From: Nansenia antarctica
Taxonomy: Eukaryota; Chordata; Actinopteri; Argentiniformes; Microstomatidae
NCBI GenBank assembly: GCA_963989245.1
Contig: OZ022342.1
Coordinates: 11,918,297 to 11,982,296, forward strand
Direction of reading: 5' to 3'
DNA: 64,000 nucleotides
Part shown: positions 11,229 to 23,295 of the stretch, in pieces
Numbering within the stretch: position 1 is the stretch's first letter
Layout: each line of letters opens with the position of its first letter
Translations under genes and position numbers: made by a program
The notes under the pieces: generated by a model
The model's input: only the letters and a program-made list of their open reading frames with translations
Databases searched by the model: none
What the model was told of the DNA's origin: nothing

Positions 11229-11399
11229 ATAGTATGTGAATCAGATAAGGGCAAAATACGCCACCCTCTTTACCCCATAATTCATATGGTTTACGCATTC
11301 ACACGGTTTGATGTATGATATCTGGCATGCACACACGATAATCGCTCTCACTCAACATGGATGTTTTTTTGAAGAGCCCCTCTCTTCTCCAACATTTTG

Positions 11400-11640
11400 T
11401 TTTCGTTTTGAGGAGTTCCTAGGGCTGACGATGTCTGCCACTGATAAGTCCTGAGCAGCGTAATTAGAGCGGGCAGGGATTTTATTCGTCTTGGCACAGA
11501 ACTGTCTCTTTTTCTGCATCTCTCTCCCCCTGCTGTGCGTTCCTGATGATAAGACTTATTACAATACTCGGCACAGATCTTCCCCTTTTACTTACACTGC
11601 TTTAATCCCCCCACACTGGTCTGGAGTTATTAACTTTCAT
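11400..11640. other. Candidate conserved non-coding element
   Basis: Repeat-free sequence with pyrimidine tracts and GTAATTAGAGCGGGC-like cores. No exon is supported. Texture-based call only. Confidence 0.22.
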
Positions 11641-11838
11641 TCATAACGTTAGAGCTTTTGTCAGTGTTAGCTAGTCAACAGAGTTATCTCACCTGGAATT
11701 AGTGGGGCTGATTGATAGATCCTACAGATTGATAGATCCTACATGTGACACGGTTTAATGCTTTGGTCCTCATATCGGGATCTGATGTAATGATCTGAAT
11801 TTACTTTTAAAAGAATGTAATACTTTTCCGCATTGTAG
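11641..11838. other. No gene; short tandem copy
   Basis: ATTGATAGATCCTAC occurs twice in tandem (11710-11744). Confidence 0.5.
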
Positions 11839-11946
11839 AAAATCAATGACACATCTCTATTCAACTAACACAGTGAGCCTGCTAACAATATAAAAAAATC
11901 AATGACATCTCTATTCAACTTATTGTGAGTCTGCTAACAATATAAA
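11839..11946. repeat. Imperfect tandem duplication, unit about 54 bp
   Basis: Two adjacent copies (11839-11894 and 11895-11946) share AATCAATGACA…CATCTCTATTCAACT and CTGCTAACAATATAAA, differing by a few substitutions and small indels. Confidence 0.85.
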
Positions 11947-13826
11947 GTAGTGTTATAGTTAACTGGGTAGAAGTGCCGATTACTCTCCAAATCCATTGTG
12001 TTGCAGCATTTTGGCTTGACTACTGAGTTTGTGTTGTGATTCTCAACAACGTTGAAACGTAGTTCCATGTTTCAAAAGAAAAGTCTGAACATTTTGATCA
12101 GTGGCATCATTTCAGCAAAAGCCAGCTCACCTAGTAAAAGTGAGACGATTGACAATATCAAAAACATGCTTGCACACACAAATAACTTACTCACACACAA
12201 GTTAGTGTTACTGGCCCCAATTAGGTAATTATTGAGGATAGAGACATGGTTGACAGACGTAAACTAGCTGTTGTAGTTTTAACTTTAGCTAACTAGCTTG
12301 TTAGAGTCAGCTTAAAAATCACGGGTGACGTTAGCTCGGGTTTTTCCACTAAAATAACATATTAGAACATGTTTGTATTGACACATGACATGGACTTGTT
12401 CATTGATATGTTACAGTATTATGCCGTTTAAAACAGTTTGTTTAACCCAGCTGAATGAACGAGAATCATGGACAAGATTTTAACATTAGCGTTACACCGT
12501 GGCTTGTTTATTGAGGAACTGTTAGTAGGCTGTTGCTAGGCTACTAGCCAGAGCAGAAACCTTGATGTCCCGCTCCACTACAGCACCTGGCTGGTGGGGT
12601 GAGATGGAGCCTGGAGGATTTTGAGTTACCGTTACCTCTGTGGAGTGGATACGGCGAGTTCCATACCTTCCCATACCAAAACAACGCCTATGATTTTGAT
12701 TGGTTGCCGATATGCGGAGGAGAAGACTAGAACGTGTCACCAACGTCCCTCATTCCTTAACTTGGCAACAATTGTTTTATTCACACATCTTTTGAAAGTG
12801 GACCCAAATCCTGGGAAAGTAAAGCCATTTTTGGGCCACATTAACACGATTTCCAGGAAAACAATGTGTCATAATTACAACCATAAACCCAAACAAATAG
12901 TGTGTTGCAAAGTCCCAAAACAAATTGTATTTACACCAGTGCTGCGTCTCCGGAGATGTCTGGGCCACCGAGCTGTCACATGACATACAATGCAGAGCTG
13001 AAACCAAAGTCATTATCTGAGAAAAGAGACAGTTTGCAGGGAAACTCAAACACAGGGGAAGGAAATGTGCCCATTATGTCAATCTTTTATCTTAACAATA
13101 CAAGGATGAATTTGTCTTTGTATCAGAATGTTGTTTGTATATTAATACATACATGAATTCCTTTGTCTAAAACTTAGGATTTGTGAGATTTATAATTAAA
13201 TGTAAAATTCACAAAATAATTACCCTGACAGTGAAGATAACCTCCATGTAAATACAGCTGATATCCTATAGAAATATGATTTTTTACTATGGTTGACTCC
13301 CTTGAGCCCTCTGACTCGCCATGCATTTTGAATGTTTACTGAGGATAGACATGTTTTCTGGAATCTCCATTGCAACATGTTGTATTGTTTACACTATATT
13401 TAACTTGTTGTCTCAAGTAAGTCTCACAAAGGCCTATTAAAAAATGCAAAGCGCCACAACTGCATTGTGTTAAGGACGAAACAAAAACACACACAAAAGA
13501 AAACTGTTAGGTTAGGTACTTCACTGCAAGATACAATTGGTCAACATCAGCCCTCTTACTGAATACGAGTGAAGGAGTAAGAACAAACACAAACAATTAT
13601 GGCATCACACTTGAATGTTTGGGCAATAGCTTGTCAAGATCGAGTGAACAAAGGGTGTAAAGATAGTCTTGGGAAATGTTAAAACAAATTGGTTACAGTA
13701 ACTTCACATTCACAACATCTATTTACGTCTGCCCATTAGGACTTCAGAAGGTGGCATTTAAAAGTGTCTCCAGTGTTTGATGTCAGTGAGCAATGTGAGA
13801 GGAAACATTGTCTTTAATCTGCTCAA
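11947..13826. other. No gene recognised
   Basis: Frames such as 12621-12983 (120 codons, plus) have no family motif and no clear splice context. GTTAGCTAACTAG-type words recur near 12290. Confidence 0.45.
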
Positions 13827-14060
13827 TTGAGGTACTCAGATATTAACATAGCGATTAAGCTTGTGCCAGATGACCTCCGGTTTCTGTTCTGTGACCGGCA
13901 CTACTGTGCAGCTGTTGCTTTATGCAAAATTCCTCCGTGGAGACAGGACTGGGGGATTAGAACTGTAACTGCCTCTCTTGTTCATCTTCGTCAACCCAAG
14001 GCTGCTTTCTCCACGTCATTAAAGACAGCTCTGGAGCCTCAACTCATCCTCCGAATCTCA
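13827..14060. other. Candidate conserved non-coding element
   Basis: Higher GC than its flanks, repeat-free, and open for 94 codons on the plus strand (13827-14111) without a recognisable domain. Confidence 0.22.
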
Positions 14061-14380
14061 CTAGGGACCGGTGCCAGGGCTGTATGTGTGTGTTCGTGCA
14101 TAATTGTTTGAATTGATTCTGCATATGTGCGCCTGTGTTGTCATCTTGCATTTGAGTGAAGTTATCATTATAAATGACCATACTCTCTGGGTCTGTTGGT
14201 ATATTCCTGAAGTGAATTTAAGTTTTTAGGATTCGCTAAATCGGCTAAATAGGTTAAGCCCAGTTTTCACTTGTCTGTTTGTTGACGTAGAATAATATGT
14301 AAACTCTATTATGCTTTTACATCCTATAATGTAGCCAATGAGGTTTAGGCTCATTACATGAGGCTGTAATGCACTGTATG

Positions 14381-14381
14381 A

Positions 14382-14422
<41 letters not shown>

Positions 14423-14423
14423 G
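14381..14423. repeat. (AAT)n microsatellite
   Basis: About 13 AAT units. No LINE tail is attached to it. Confidence 0.95.
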
Positions 14424-14449
14424 TATCAACAGTCACATTTTCAATACGT

Positions 14450-15234
14450 ATTTGATTTTGTAATTTAGGTAACCTCATAGGAGCCAACGGACCCCCATGG
14501 GCATCCGAAGTGATATAAAGAGTTTACCTCGATCAATTCTCTTCATCGATATCACATTTTTTTCACAACTTTGCATGCTATACGATGCCACCATTTTTTT
14601 CCAGACACGGTAAACACGGCCTAAGTCACATCCAGTTTTCTCCAACTGGAGAATGTGTCATGTCCGGTTTCAACGCCGAATTTCCATACCATTGGTCGGC
14701 CAACCCCAAAAAATCCCCAAAAAAATAAATATTTTTTTTTGAAATCTGATACATGAGAAAGGTCAAAGGTCAAAGATGTTGCCAACATATCTCCAAATGG
14801 CCTAAACATATAGGTGTCCGCCTAAACATACCTGTACTAAAACATGTACAAAGTTGCATTTGCTCACATTACTAGCATCGACTTTGGCACAAGTACTAAT
14901 AAGACCCTGGAGTACTGATTCTTAGATGATTTGGGCTTCGTTATCAGGTTTCCAAGGTGATATTCACTGTAAAAGCTGTTGTTTTTTTAGGCGTAGACTG
15001 AATTTGAGATGTTTTATAATGTTCTAGCTCTATTTGCTCTGACACAGTAACATAGATTTTGATTCTGACACTTCTACAGTCACCCCACAGGTGTTAGCTT
15101 TCATTTGATAACAATATCATTATGAAGGCCCTTGTGATTGTGGAGATATTCTATATTCACTGTGGGCATGTCATTTCGAGCAGAAAACCAGAAAAATGAG
15201 GTGGATAAGATGAGGTTGTTTAACTATCCCTTTA
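14450..15234. mobile_element. Possible TTAA-type MITE, right end (tentative)
   Basis: The right edge, TTTAACTATCCCTTTAA at 15219-15234, reads in reverse as TTAAAGGGATAGTT, the start of a common class of fish MITEs flanked by TTAA. The left end was not found. The interior has no coding potential. Confidence 0.3.
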
Positions 15235-16095
15235 AGTAGTGTCTCTATTCCTGCAAGATATAAATAGTTTCAGACATGAGATACCGCATTATTCCAAGTT
15301 TGAAAATGATAATGAATGACCTTCTGCAATGCAAATTGATTACTCTTTCATTCCATCTAATCTAATTAAGATCCCCCTTCACAGTTTATTACGGGAAGCC
15401 AATAAACAAATGAAAGAAAGGGAGTTGGCACAAGAACATAATGATTAACACTTATTTCATTCAGAAAGACACAAGGTTGTTGATTACACACAGTCAGTCT
15501 GCCATATGTCCTTGCATCTTTAAAATTGTCTAAATCATTTCCTGACTGGAGGTAACAGTAACAACTGTATTTTGCATTCAGCATAAGTCAGTAATTCCCA
15601 AGTATTGCTATACCTAATGAACTGCCACATAGAAATTGAAAATATTTACTTCCGCTGGTAAGTTTAAGACAGCCATAGCACAAATTGATTCTGGAATAAA
15701 AAGTATGGTCCCATAACACTACTGCCAAATAATTCCAGAACACAACCAAGTGTTTGATTGGCTACAACATTAAGCATAATAATGTCTGCATTTTTGGTGA
15801 ATAAAGTTGTCCTTTGCACTCTAGAATGTTGACAGTTTTGGCGAATTTCTTCACCCTCAGCACTAAATGAGTTAAAAGAATAGTTCTTTATTTTAGCCAG
15901 ATAGTTCCTTACCTTGAATTTTGCAGTAGATGTGCAAATCCACACAGCTCTGATGTTCATGAACACATAATTTTGACTCCAATAGGTATTTGCTGTGGTT
16001 TTAATTATCAAAGGTTCGGGTCATTACAAATCATTCATACCTTTAGAATGACTTACATTTTTGTTTAGAAATATGTCTTTAGTATCAACTTTTCC
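15235..16095. other. Unique DNA, nothing recognised
   Basis: The minus frame 15664-16011 (115 codons) has no recognisable family. Confidence 0.45.
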
Positions 16096-16099
16096 CTGT

Positions 16100-16845
16100 T
16101 GATTGATCAACTTTCTCTCAAAATGTTCTTTAGCCATGTTTATACGAACATTTCTGAGGGCTACAAAGCCATTCCCCTCTCCCACCTAGGACAATCTGAC
16201 CACATCTCTTTGTTCCTACTCCCCAAGTTCACAACACCCATCAAACGTGTGAAACCAACAGTTAGGACAGTTGAAACCTGGACTGAGGAACTCGGCTCTA
16301 CACTGAATCAACTGCTTCACACAGCCCCCTGGCCCCTGCTCAAAGCTCAGGCCACTCAGGACCACCGCACGGACCTTGATCTGTACACCGTGAGTCTGTT
16401 CAGTGCTGAAGGCACGCAACACCGTCTTTAAATGAGTCGACACAGAGGCCTACAGCTCAGCCAGGGCTAATCTGAAGAGGGGCATCAAGGAGGCCACGCT
16501 CAACCACAAACTGCGGATCGAGGAGCACTTCCAGAGCAACTCAGACCCCCATCATACGTGGCAAGGCATCCAGACCATCACAGCCTACAAACCCCAAAAT
16601 GCAGCCCTCACCAGCACCTCATTCCTAAACCACTTCTACGCTCGGTTCGACCGGGAGAGCAAAGAAACAGACAATAAAGTTGTGCCCCCCCGAGACGACC
16701 AGTCATTCACGCTCTCCGAAGAGGAGGTCTTTCACCAACTGAGCAATGTGGATGTTCGAAAAGCTGTGGGCCGTGATGGCATTCCTGGCTGGGTGCTCAG
16801 GACGACTGCATAGAGCGCTGACCCTGGTCTACACTGACAAATAAT
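16100..16845 (+). pseudogene. L2/CR1/Rex1-type LINE fragment (endonuclease end to start of RT)
   Basis: The plus strand begins in the C-terminal part of an AP endonuclease, with the GQSDHISLF motif at about 16188-16215; the D-H pair there is catalytic in this fold. It runs through the linker (VKPTVRTVETWTEE) and stops at 16429. After a frame change it continues to about 16830 with NHFYARFD, FTLSEEEVFHQLSNVDVRKA and GRDGIPGWVLRT, the region just before the reverse-transcriptase core. Stops and frameshifts rule out function. The right edge abuts a MITE. Confidence 0.8.
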
Positions 16846-16849
16846 CATT

Positions 16850-17541
16850 GTAAACCATAGCCTAATACCTCATTGTCACAGAAGCCTTAAGAAGCAGGAG
16901 GTGAGTTTGTCGGAAATCTGCCACCTCTGACCATTGCAGCGATATTCAGTTTGAAGTTCCAAACAACAACATACTCCCTAATAATAGTAATTAATAATTA
17001 ATTAATTAATAATGTTTATTAATAATAATTTTGCCATTTAGCAGACGCTTTTATCCAAAGCGACTTACAATTACGAATTACAGGGACATTCCCCCTGGAG
17101 TAACTGAGGGCTAAGTGCCTTACCCAAGGGCACACTAGTAGTGGTGTGGCTTCAGGCGGGATTTGAACTCACAACCTTCCGATCCCAAGTCCAACTCACT
17201 ATCCACTAGACCACCACTTGTTGTAATAGTACAACCATCGAAATGGACATGTAGTGTCAGACATTAGCTGTTGTGTTTCTGTATGCACACATGATTCGAA
17301 GAGGCAGCCAAGAGAGACAGAATGTCAAAAATAGCTGAGTCTACCCCTGGCAGTAACAACATCTATATGCAATCTAGGTATTGGGTAGAACACTCACAAA
17401 AAGCACTTTTTCCAAAACACTGTTTGTAAATAAAATATTTCTTTCAAGGGATCTCATTCCCTGACCGTTACAGATAAATATAGCCATTACAACCATTAGG
17501 AACCTTTTAGAAAGCTTGAATGTTACATACTGGACCTTTAA
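16850..17541. mobile_element. TTAA-flanked MITE interrupted by a SINE
   Basis: The right end TTACATACTGGACCTTTAA (17523-17541) is, in reverse, TTAAAGGTCCAGTATGTAA, a terminus of a common fish MITE type. The left part (about 16870-16981) carries its companion segment (TCGGAAATCTGCCACCTCTG…AGTTCCAAAC). A SINE sits at 16990-17223 within it. The left terminus is not clear. Confidence 0.5.
16990..17223 (-). mobile_element. tRNA-derived SINE, near full length, with TSD
   Basis: On the minus strand the head reads TGGTGGTCTAGTGGATAG (A-box-like, 17200-17217) and GGTTGTGAGTTCAAATCCC (B-box-like, 17159-17177), then a body, then the tail GTCGCTTTGGATAAAAGCGT (17047-17066) and CTGCTAAATGG, ending in an AT-rich ATT/TAA tail. 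The 8-bp target duplication TAATAGTA flanks it at 16982-16989 and 17224-17231. The internal promoter would be read by RNA polymerase III. This tail is one of the commonest in fish; fragments lie at 25031, 29055 and 31791. Confidence 0.82.
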
Positions 17542-18319
17542 CATAGCTCATTAGAAATGGTGAAATCAAGTATAGGCAAAACTTCTCTATGAGTCATTAT
17601 GTGCAAATTGTACCGTACCACACCCATGATTAAATGCCTCTGTAATGGAATATTGAGGACATGTATGCATTCCTCTCAAATCGAATGGTTACGGTTTCTA
17701 AGCTCATAGGCACAGAAGCTTGTGGTGATCGGTTGCATACATATTATACAGCCTATCCACAACTATAGATATTGTCTTAACTGTAAGCCATATTCTGTAC
17801 ACTTTCATAAAATTATTATAATTAATGGAAGATAAATGTAAGCTTTCAGCATCATTGCTCCTACCCATTTTGCACTTACTTGAAGTACTCCCCCAGTGGC
17901 TGTGAGATACATTGCAGATGTTTGCACTTGAATGGGATTTAATAGGAGGTGGGGAAACTATCCCACAGGGCTATTATAAGACTTTAAGTACTTTAAGTAC
18001 ATCAGGCACCCTCTGATGAAGTAAAATAAACCCTTATAAACATTTTGATAGCACCTTGTATATTTAGTCTATATTTAGTCATAGAGCTTAGCTGTGATGC
18101 CAACCTGTCGTGCCTTATTACATTTTGTAAGGTATCATAATGACTGCATTTACTGTGTAGTAAAATCATTGGACAGTGAAGTATTTTTTCTTCTTTTGGC
18201 TCTACGGTACCAAAACATCTTGTCTGCTTGACTATAAGAAAATACTACACATATATAATACTAGCACATTGGATGATCATAAAGAAAGACAATGACTCAA
18301 AACATATATAGCAATAGGA
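17542..18319. other. Unique AT-rich DNA, nothing recognised
   Basis: A direct repeat ACTTTAAGTACTTTAAGTAC lies at 17980-18000. I see nothing else. Confidence 0.45.
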
Positions 18320-19042
18320 ATTATTATTATGGGTTTTTGGGATGAAAAGTTGAAAGCCCTTGACTGGCCGACTCAATCTTCAGATTGAAATCCATTTGAA
18401 CATGCATTCAATTGAACAATAATTTAGGCAAAAAGACCTCAAAACAAACAACAACCGAGGATAGCTGCAGTACAGGCCTGGCAGAGCATCACCAATGAAG
18501 ATTCCCAGCGACTGGTGGGGCCAAGACTTCAGGCAGTTATTGCATGCAAAGTATTGTCCACCAAATATTAAACACAAGGGATTAATTTGGACATGATATT
18601 TATCTTTCCCATGACTATTGGTGTCCTGAATATCGGCGAATAAAAGCTGAGAATATACTTTAACCTCATAACTCAGCTGCTCGTCTGCTCTCAAACACCC
18701 GGTCCCGTGACTACATCACTCCTGTCCTCCACTCTCTCCACTGGCTCCCCATCAAAGAAGGTATCCAATTCAAAGTGCTCATCCTCACATACAAAGCCCT
18801 CTATAGCCTGGCCCCCCCTTACCTGACTGACCTCCTTCTCCCCCACCGCCCCCACCGTACCCTCCGATCCTCATCCATTGTTCCCCTCACTGTCCCACTC
18901 TCAAAACTCAAAGGCTTCGGCCCCCGTGCCTTTTCACGAGCCGCACCCCGCCTCTGGAACTCTCTCCCTCAACCACTCAGAGACTCACCCTCACTCCTCA
19001 CCTTTAAATCCCACCTCAAAACCTACCTGTTCTCCCATGCTT

Positions 19043-19250
19043 ACAGCCTCCCCTACCCCTAGCCATCTCCCCCATCCCGGCCACCCCCGCCCCCCCCCTG
19101 GACACACATACAACCTCCCCTACCCCTACCCATCTCCCCTAACCCTGCCACCCCCCTGATATCCATACAGCCTCCCCTACCCCTAGCCATCTCCCCAAAC
19201 CCTGCCACCCCCCCTCCCCCCCTGACATGCATACAGCCTCCACTACCCCC
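19043..19250 (+). repeat. Minisatellite inside the L2 3' UTR
   Basis: About three to four imperfect units built on CAGCCTCCCCTACCCCTAGC and CATCTCCCC, AACCCTGCCACCCCCC, TGATATCCATA. The homologous array at 51341-51546 has a 57-bp unit. Confidence 0.85.
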
Positions 19251-19254
19251 TAAC

Positions 19255-19300
19255 CACCCCCCCCCCCCCCCCCCCTACCACCCCCCCCCCCTCCCCGTTC
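19255..19300. repeat. Poly-C tracts
   Basis: Two near-pure C runs (about 19256-19274 and 19282-19291) separated by TACCA-like interruptions, inside the L2 3' UTR. Confidence 0.9.
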
Positions 19301-19525
19301 GTTAACTCTGTGTTCTAAGTACCCATGTTATCTGTTGCTTGTTGTTTCTGTGTTTTCCGTTTCTCCCATATTGTCAGCGTCTTTGAGCCTCGGAAAAGCG
19401 CTATATAAATGTAATGAATTATTATTATTATAGCAAAAGTTTGATTTAAAATACAAACTTTTGGAGTATAGAGCGAAAAGAAGAAGAGATGCTTCACTGT
19501 CCCATTATTTACGCAGGGCACTGTA

Positions 19526-19779
19526 TAAGGCTATGAAACTACATGACACTTAATATAATGTAATATGAAGGTCCTTTTTCCAAATGAACATAACATTATA
19601 TACAAATGAGAAGTGAACGGTATCACTGAAGTGTATTGCTGCAACAGGAATTAGGTACCCATTATTTATTTAAACAAACTCAGGTGGAGGTGAAAGAAAA
19701 AGCTGCCAAACAGAGTATCACATGAATAGCTGTGCTAGCTGTTTCCCTCCCTCCCACTGTGCTGGAGGACCTCCCCCAT
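19526..19779. other. No gene recognised
   Basis: AT-rich spacer. Confidence 0.5.
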
Positions 19780-19990
19780 GATCACTCAGATTGTGCTCGT
19801 AACAATGTGACTCGCCCCTTGTCGAGATCTACATTTTCATATCTGAGGGCCATGATAGATGAGGCAATCTGAACAAGTTGTGCTGAGAGATACATCAGGA
19901 AGGGAGACAGGCACAGATAAAGAAGAAGGCAATCCAGGCCCTCATTGTCACCCATCCACGGCTCCTTGGATATATAGTGGCTCCCCCAGG
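19780..19990. other. Candidate conserved non-coding element
   Basis: Repeat-free sequence, open on the minus strand (19782-20024) and the plus strand (19859-20164), with no domain recognised. Texture-based call. Confidence 0.25.
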
Positions 19991-21284
19991 AGCAATAACT
20001 CACAAACATATGCAAAAAGCACAACAGCGCTGCTCTACACCGGGCCAGATGCTAAACCACAGAATGAGCACATGCTACGGCTACACCCAGTAAAACATGC
20101 TCTATTGTTTGACATTTGTATTGCTCTATATTCATTGAAGAAAGTTGATGAACGGCGTAACTGAAGAGCTTGGGATGTCCCAGACTGAAGGTGGTAACAT
20201 TTAGCATACCAATGCCGCCCATTGTTATCAACAAACAATAATGAGCTATGAGAATATAGGCAATTCTGAAATATTGCATGCATGTTTAGCTGCTAATATG
20301 ATCCATCAGTAATAATCCTAAATCATTGTGCCATCCATCAAATTCATTAGTAAGTACACTTACTAAAACACAAAGCAGTGCATTGATCTTTATTGCAAAA
20401 GTTAAAAGTTTACTTTTATGTTATATATGCGTTACATGTTACTCCATACTAATTAAACTTTATTAGAGCAGTATCTGATTAAGAATAGTCTTGAATGTCT
20501 TATATGATTGTTGACCACATGAAAATATGTACATTAACACACACTCCTCAGCATCCCTGCATGGGTCTCCAACATATTTACAGCACCTGATTCTTTACAT
20601 TTCACTTGTGAATCAATAGAATTCAGTTTTAAACATAAAAACCTGCCATATCCATTTGTAATTGCATTAGGGATTGTTTGACGTTTCTTCAGAGAAACTT
20701 TTCTTAACTCGTCCAAGAACAGTATGATAGATGAAAATGTTTTCCCTGATGCGTCAAAGCTTTCAGCTTTAATGTTGTTTATCGGCATCTTTGACCGAGC
20801 TAAGTTAATTTCCTTTAAAATATACGCTAGGCCATGTATCGATTTGACTTGTAAATGCCTCCAAATTCCAGCTCTGACTGACAACGTCTGACAGGGAAGA
20901 GAGAGATATCAAATTTAAAAAATGAAAAGCCATTCACCTTAAACGTTTTGGTTCTTTCCCAGTACCTTTTATTGTAATTACAAAATATTTATTTTTATAT
21001 AATTGAGTTGCAGCTATCACATGCATTTATTGGATAGATTCTTTCCCCTAATGTTATAGTAGAACAATATTCCAATTGTACGGTTGGGTACCTCAAAACA
21101 TAACAACAAATAAGAAAAGTACTTATATTGTTAATGATTATGCAACTACTTTTCTATGAAACTCAATGGGGATGTTATTCACAATGCAGTGCAACATAGA
21201 TGCAAAGAGTATTCAAATTAAATGTATTTAAAGAAAACAGACAGTAACTACATCAAAGTTATGTAGTCAACTGGTAATGATATA
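19991..21284. other. Unique DNA, nothing recognised
   Basis: The minus frame 20534-20884 (116 codons) has no recognisable family or splice signals. Confidence 0.45.
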
Positions 21285-21456
21285 GTGTGTGCAGGCTTTT
21301 GTTTCAGACCAGCTCTTACACACTTGATACAATTCTAAATGTAAGACCATTACAATGTGAAGACTACATGGTGAACATTAAGGACCATGATTTGAATCAG
21401 GTGTATTTGTGCTGGGTCTGTGGCTCTAGGAGAGCCAGTTGTCCACCCCTCCACAA
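21285..21456. mobile_element. Fragment of a short fish DNA element (hAT-MITE-like, tentative)
   Basis: The segment TTTGAATCAGGTGTATTTGT, GCTGGG, CTAGGAGAGCCAGTTGTCCA and CCCCT resembles the terminal region of a common fish MITE that in reverse begins AGGGGTGG(A/C)CAA. The left half has the word GTGTGCAGGCTTTTGTTTCA. No target duplication was found. Confidence 0.4.
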
Positions 21457-22511
21457 TAATGTTTAACTTAATCTACTCCATGGCTGTTCAGTTTCAAAAG
21501 GTATATGTGAATGTTTTCAAATGACCCAAGGAGTTGTAAAACATTAGAAATGAATGAACATGCAGGTTGTGGTTTTTCAAAAACATCTTACTTTCTTGCT
21601 ATGTCCTTCCTCATAGAATCATCTGAACTATATTGTACAGTAATTGTATCAAATGAAGTTCCAGCCAAGCTAGTGTTCCTGCCAAGGTGGACAGCCAGCA
21701 GTGAATCCCCCTGTGAAATGGACTGGGCCCGGGGGGATAGGAGCCGAGCTCCAGCCTGTTTCCCAACCTGGAAACATCTGTGCCTGCCATCTGGTTGCTC
21801 TTCATGGTGACTACCTGAAAGGAGCATGCTGCCTTCCCCTATTTGGGAAAGGGAAATAAGAGGTATTTGGTGCTCATACACCCAAATATGCTTTGAGGGA
21901 ATCAACAGGTTGCATAGCCCAGCAAGGTCGTTGGTACCACTAGTCATTGTACTGTACGCTCCACCGTAACTTTCCTCAGCTGCTTATGTTTGTGTATGTT
22001 TTTACAATGTTGCATAGTGCTAGTGATTTCTTTACCTTCACCATTGAATTGTTTTGCTTTGCTAGGTTGTAGTCCCTCTCTGTGAATTACAACAACCATT
22101 TTCCTGCCATGTCAAAATAATTCATATGAAATCCCCCACCTATGCCATTTATCAAAAGTTGCTGTGTCATTACTTATACCAAATGAGATGGTGCTAATTG
22201 CAATAAATGGTCTGTGCTTGATACATTAGTGCTGCTTCAATGCACAGTGCTGGGTGTCTGCTTCATGTATTCTGACCAGCACTATGGAATTAAAATCCAA
22301 ACTTGGAAACGTATATTCCTATAAAATGCAGACAATAAGTTGACTCACAGATTGACATACTGTACAAGGACTTCTGCCACATTGCCTGTATCCCTCAAAA
22401 CCCTGTCATCAATGATCAGCAGTGTCATGACAACATGACATAGCAGCCTATTTCAATTAGCATACCTGCTTGCTGTGCACATCCAATTTTATTTGGAATA
22501 TCAATATAGGC
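21457..22511. other. Unique DNA, nothing recognised
   Basis: 21588-21947 (minus) is open for 119 codons and has a higher GC content, but no domain is visible. It could be a conserved non-coding block. Confidence 0.4.
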
Positions 22512-22665
22512 TACAGTGCCCTGTGTACGTAATGGGATGATTAAGCTTTTGCTTTTCTATTTTCTTCAAAAAGTTTGGATTTGAAAACAAACAATTACTA
22601 TGAGATTAAAGTATAGATTCTCAGCTTTTATTCAATCGTAATAGTGTGTACATTGGTTACACCAT
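22512..22665 (-). mobile_element. Tc1/mariner terminal fragment
   Basis: Begins at a TA with TACAGTGCCCTGTGTACGTA and continues with AGTTTGGATTTGAAAACAAA and GATTCTCAGCTTTTATTC, matching in inverse the 3' end of the Tc1 copy at 18620-18670 and 19431-19525. With the transposase piece at 23106-23225 it may be one broken copy on the minus strand. Confidence 0.75.
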
Positions 22666-23105
22666 TTTGAAATGACAACAGTTTGTATATGTAGTCCCCT
22701 ATTGAAGGGCACCAGCAACAGTATTTCATTATTAGTGGTGTATATTTTTTAATGGTGTATATTTTCTTACACATTTATACAGTATGTTCTATTTCTTTTA
22801 TATAAAAAAGGATGATGTTGGTTTGTAGGTAATGCATATAAATGAAGAAGGCTTTATTCATTTGATTAAATTGTTAGAGCTAACCAAAAACCACTATATA
22901 TTCACTCAAATTGAAATGCATAGTATGAGATATAAACACAGTTTTACAAGATATTATATTGTGATGACCAACAGACCAGTAGCTGACACAAATTGTATGT
23001 ATTGTGCTGAACACATTTCTGCAGTAAACGGCCACATCATCGACACCCTCCTGTGTCATGTGATCATTGGTAGGACGGGTAACACACAGGTAACACATGT
23101 GACTA
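22666..23105. other. Sequence between two Tc1 pieces, unrecognised
   Basis: Open on the plus strand (22832-23113) but with no recognisable motif. It lies where transposase C-terminal sequence would be expected, so it is an insertion or heavily diverged DNA. Confidence 0.4.
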
Positions 23106-23225
23106 ACGATTGACTCGGCCAGTCAACACCTTTCCACTTGTTGGCCCTGGCAAACTCCCTAGTTGCTAAGGCAGTATGTTTTGGGCCATTGTCTTACTGT
23201 ATGATGAAGCACCATCCAATGAATT
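23106..23225 (-). pseudogene. Tc1 transposase fragment
   Basis: The minus strand reads FIIQ, a stop, DNGPKHTALATREF and, 30 residues later, DWPSQS, after which similarity stops abruptly at 23106. These are the second-aspartate region and the start of the third motif of Tc1-type transposases. It belongs to the same broad group as the relics at 5340 and 18320. Confidence 0.7.
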
Positions 23226-23295
23226 TGTGACACGATCTGGTGAAAAGGTCCACATGTGGGCAATTCTCAAGTCACACAAATGACAATAATAAAAA
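23226..23295. repeat. Dispersed repeat copy
   Basis: The segment TCTGGTGAAAAGGTCCACAT, GTGGGCAATTCTCAAGTCAC and ACAAATGA is matched by 28342-28402 (with a 6-bp internal difference). A shorter echo, GTCTGGTTAAAAAG, is at 23389. The family is unknown. Confidence 0.55.

Larger units (their letters stand above)
18671..19430 (+). mobile_element. L2-type LINE, 3' end, nested in Tc1
   Basis: The plus strand encodes the last 130 or so residues of an L2-type ORF, from NSAARLLSNTRSRDYITPVL at 18671 through LHWLPIKEGIQFKVL, YKALYSLAPPYL, GPRAFSRAAPRLWNSLP and a stop at 19060-19062, in one open frame. The 3' UTR holds a minisatellite (19043-19250), C-rich tracts (19255-19300) and the tail CGGAAAAGCGC, TATATAAATG, (ATT)n. 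It is 5' truncated. A truncated minus-strand relative with the same minisatellite is at 51322-51658. Confidence 0.88.
18320..19525 (+). mobile_element. Tc1/mariner relic split by an L2 insertion
   Basis: The plus strand keeps the end of a Tc1-type transposase: DWPTQSSD, a stop, then NPFEH at 18361-18406. This is the (D/S)PDLNPxE region with the third catalytic glutamate (codon 18398-18400) still present. It is followed by WQSITNEDSQRLVG and a decayed C-terminus. The 3' UTR runs to 18670 (AATAAAAGCTGAGAATATAC) and resumes at 19431, ending with the inverted terminus GCAGGGCACTGTA at 19513-19525. The related end at 22512 aligns across the gap and shows that 18671-19430 is an insertion. Confidence 0.8.

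Noticed and set aside
18878..19159. Second open frame overlapping the L2 C-terminus
   Set aside because: A shifted-frame by-product of a C-rich LINE end and its minisatellite.
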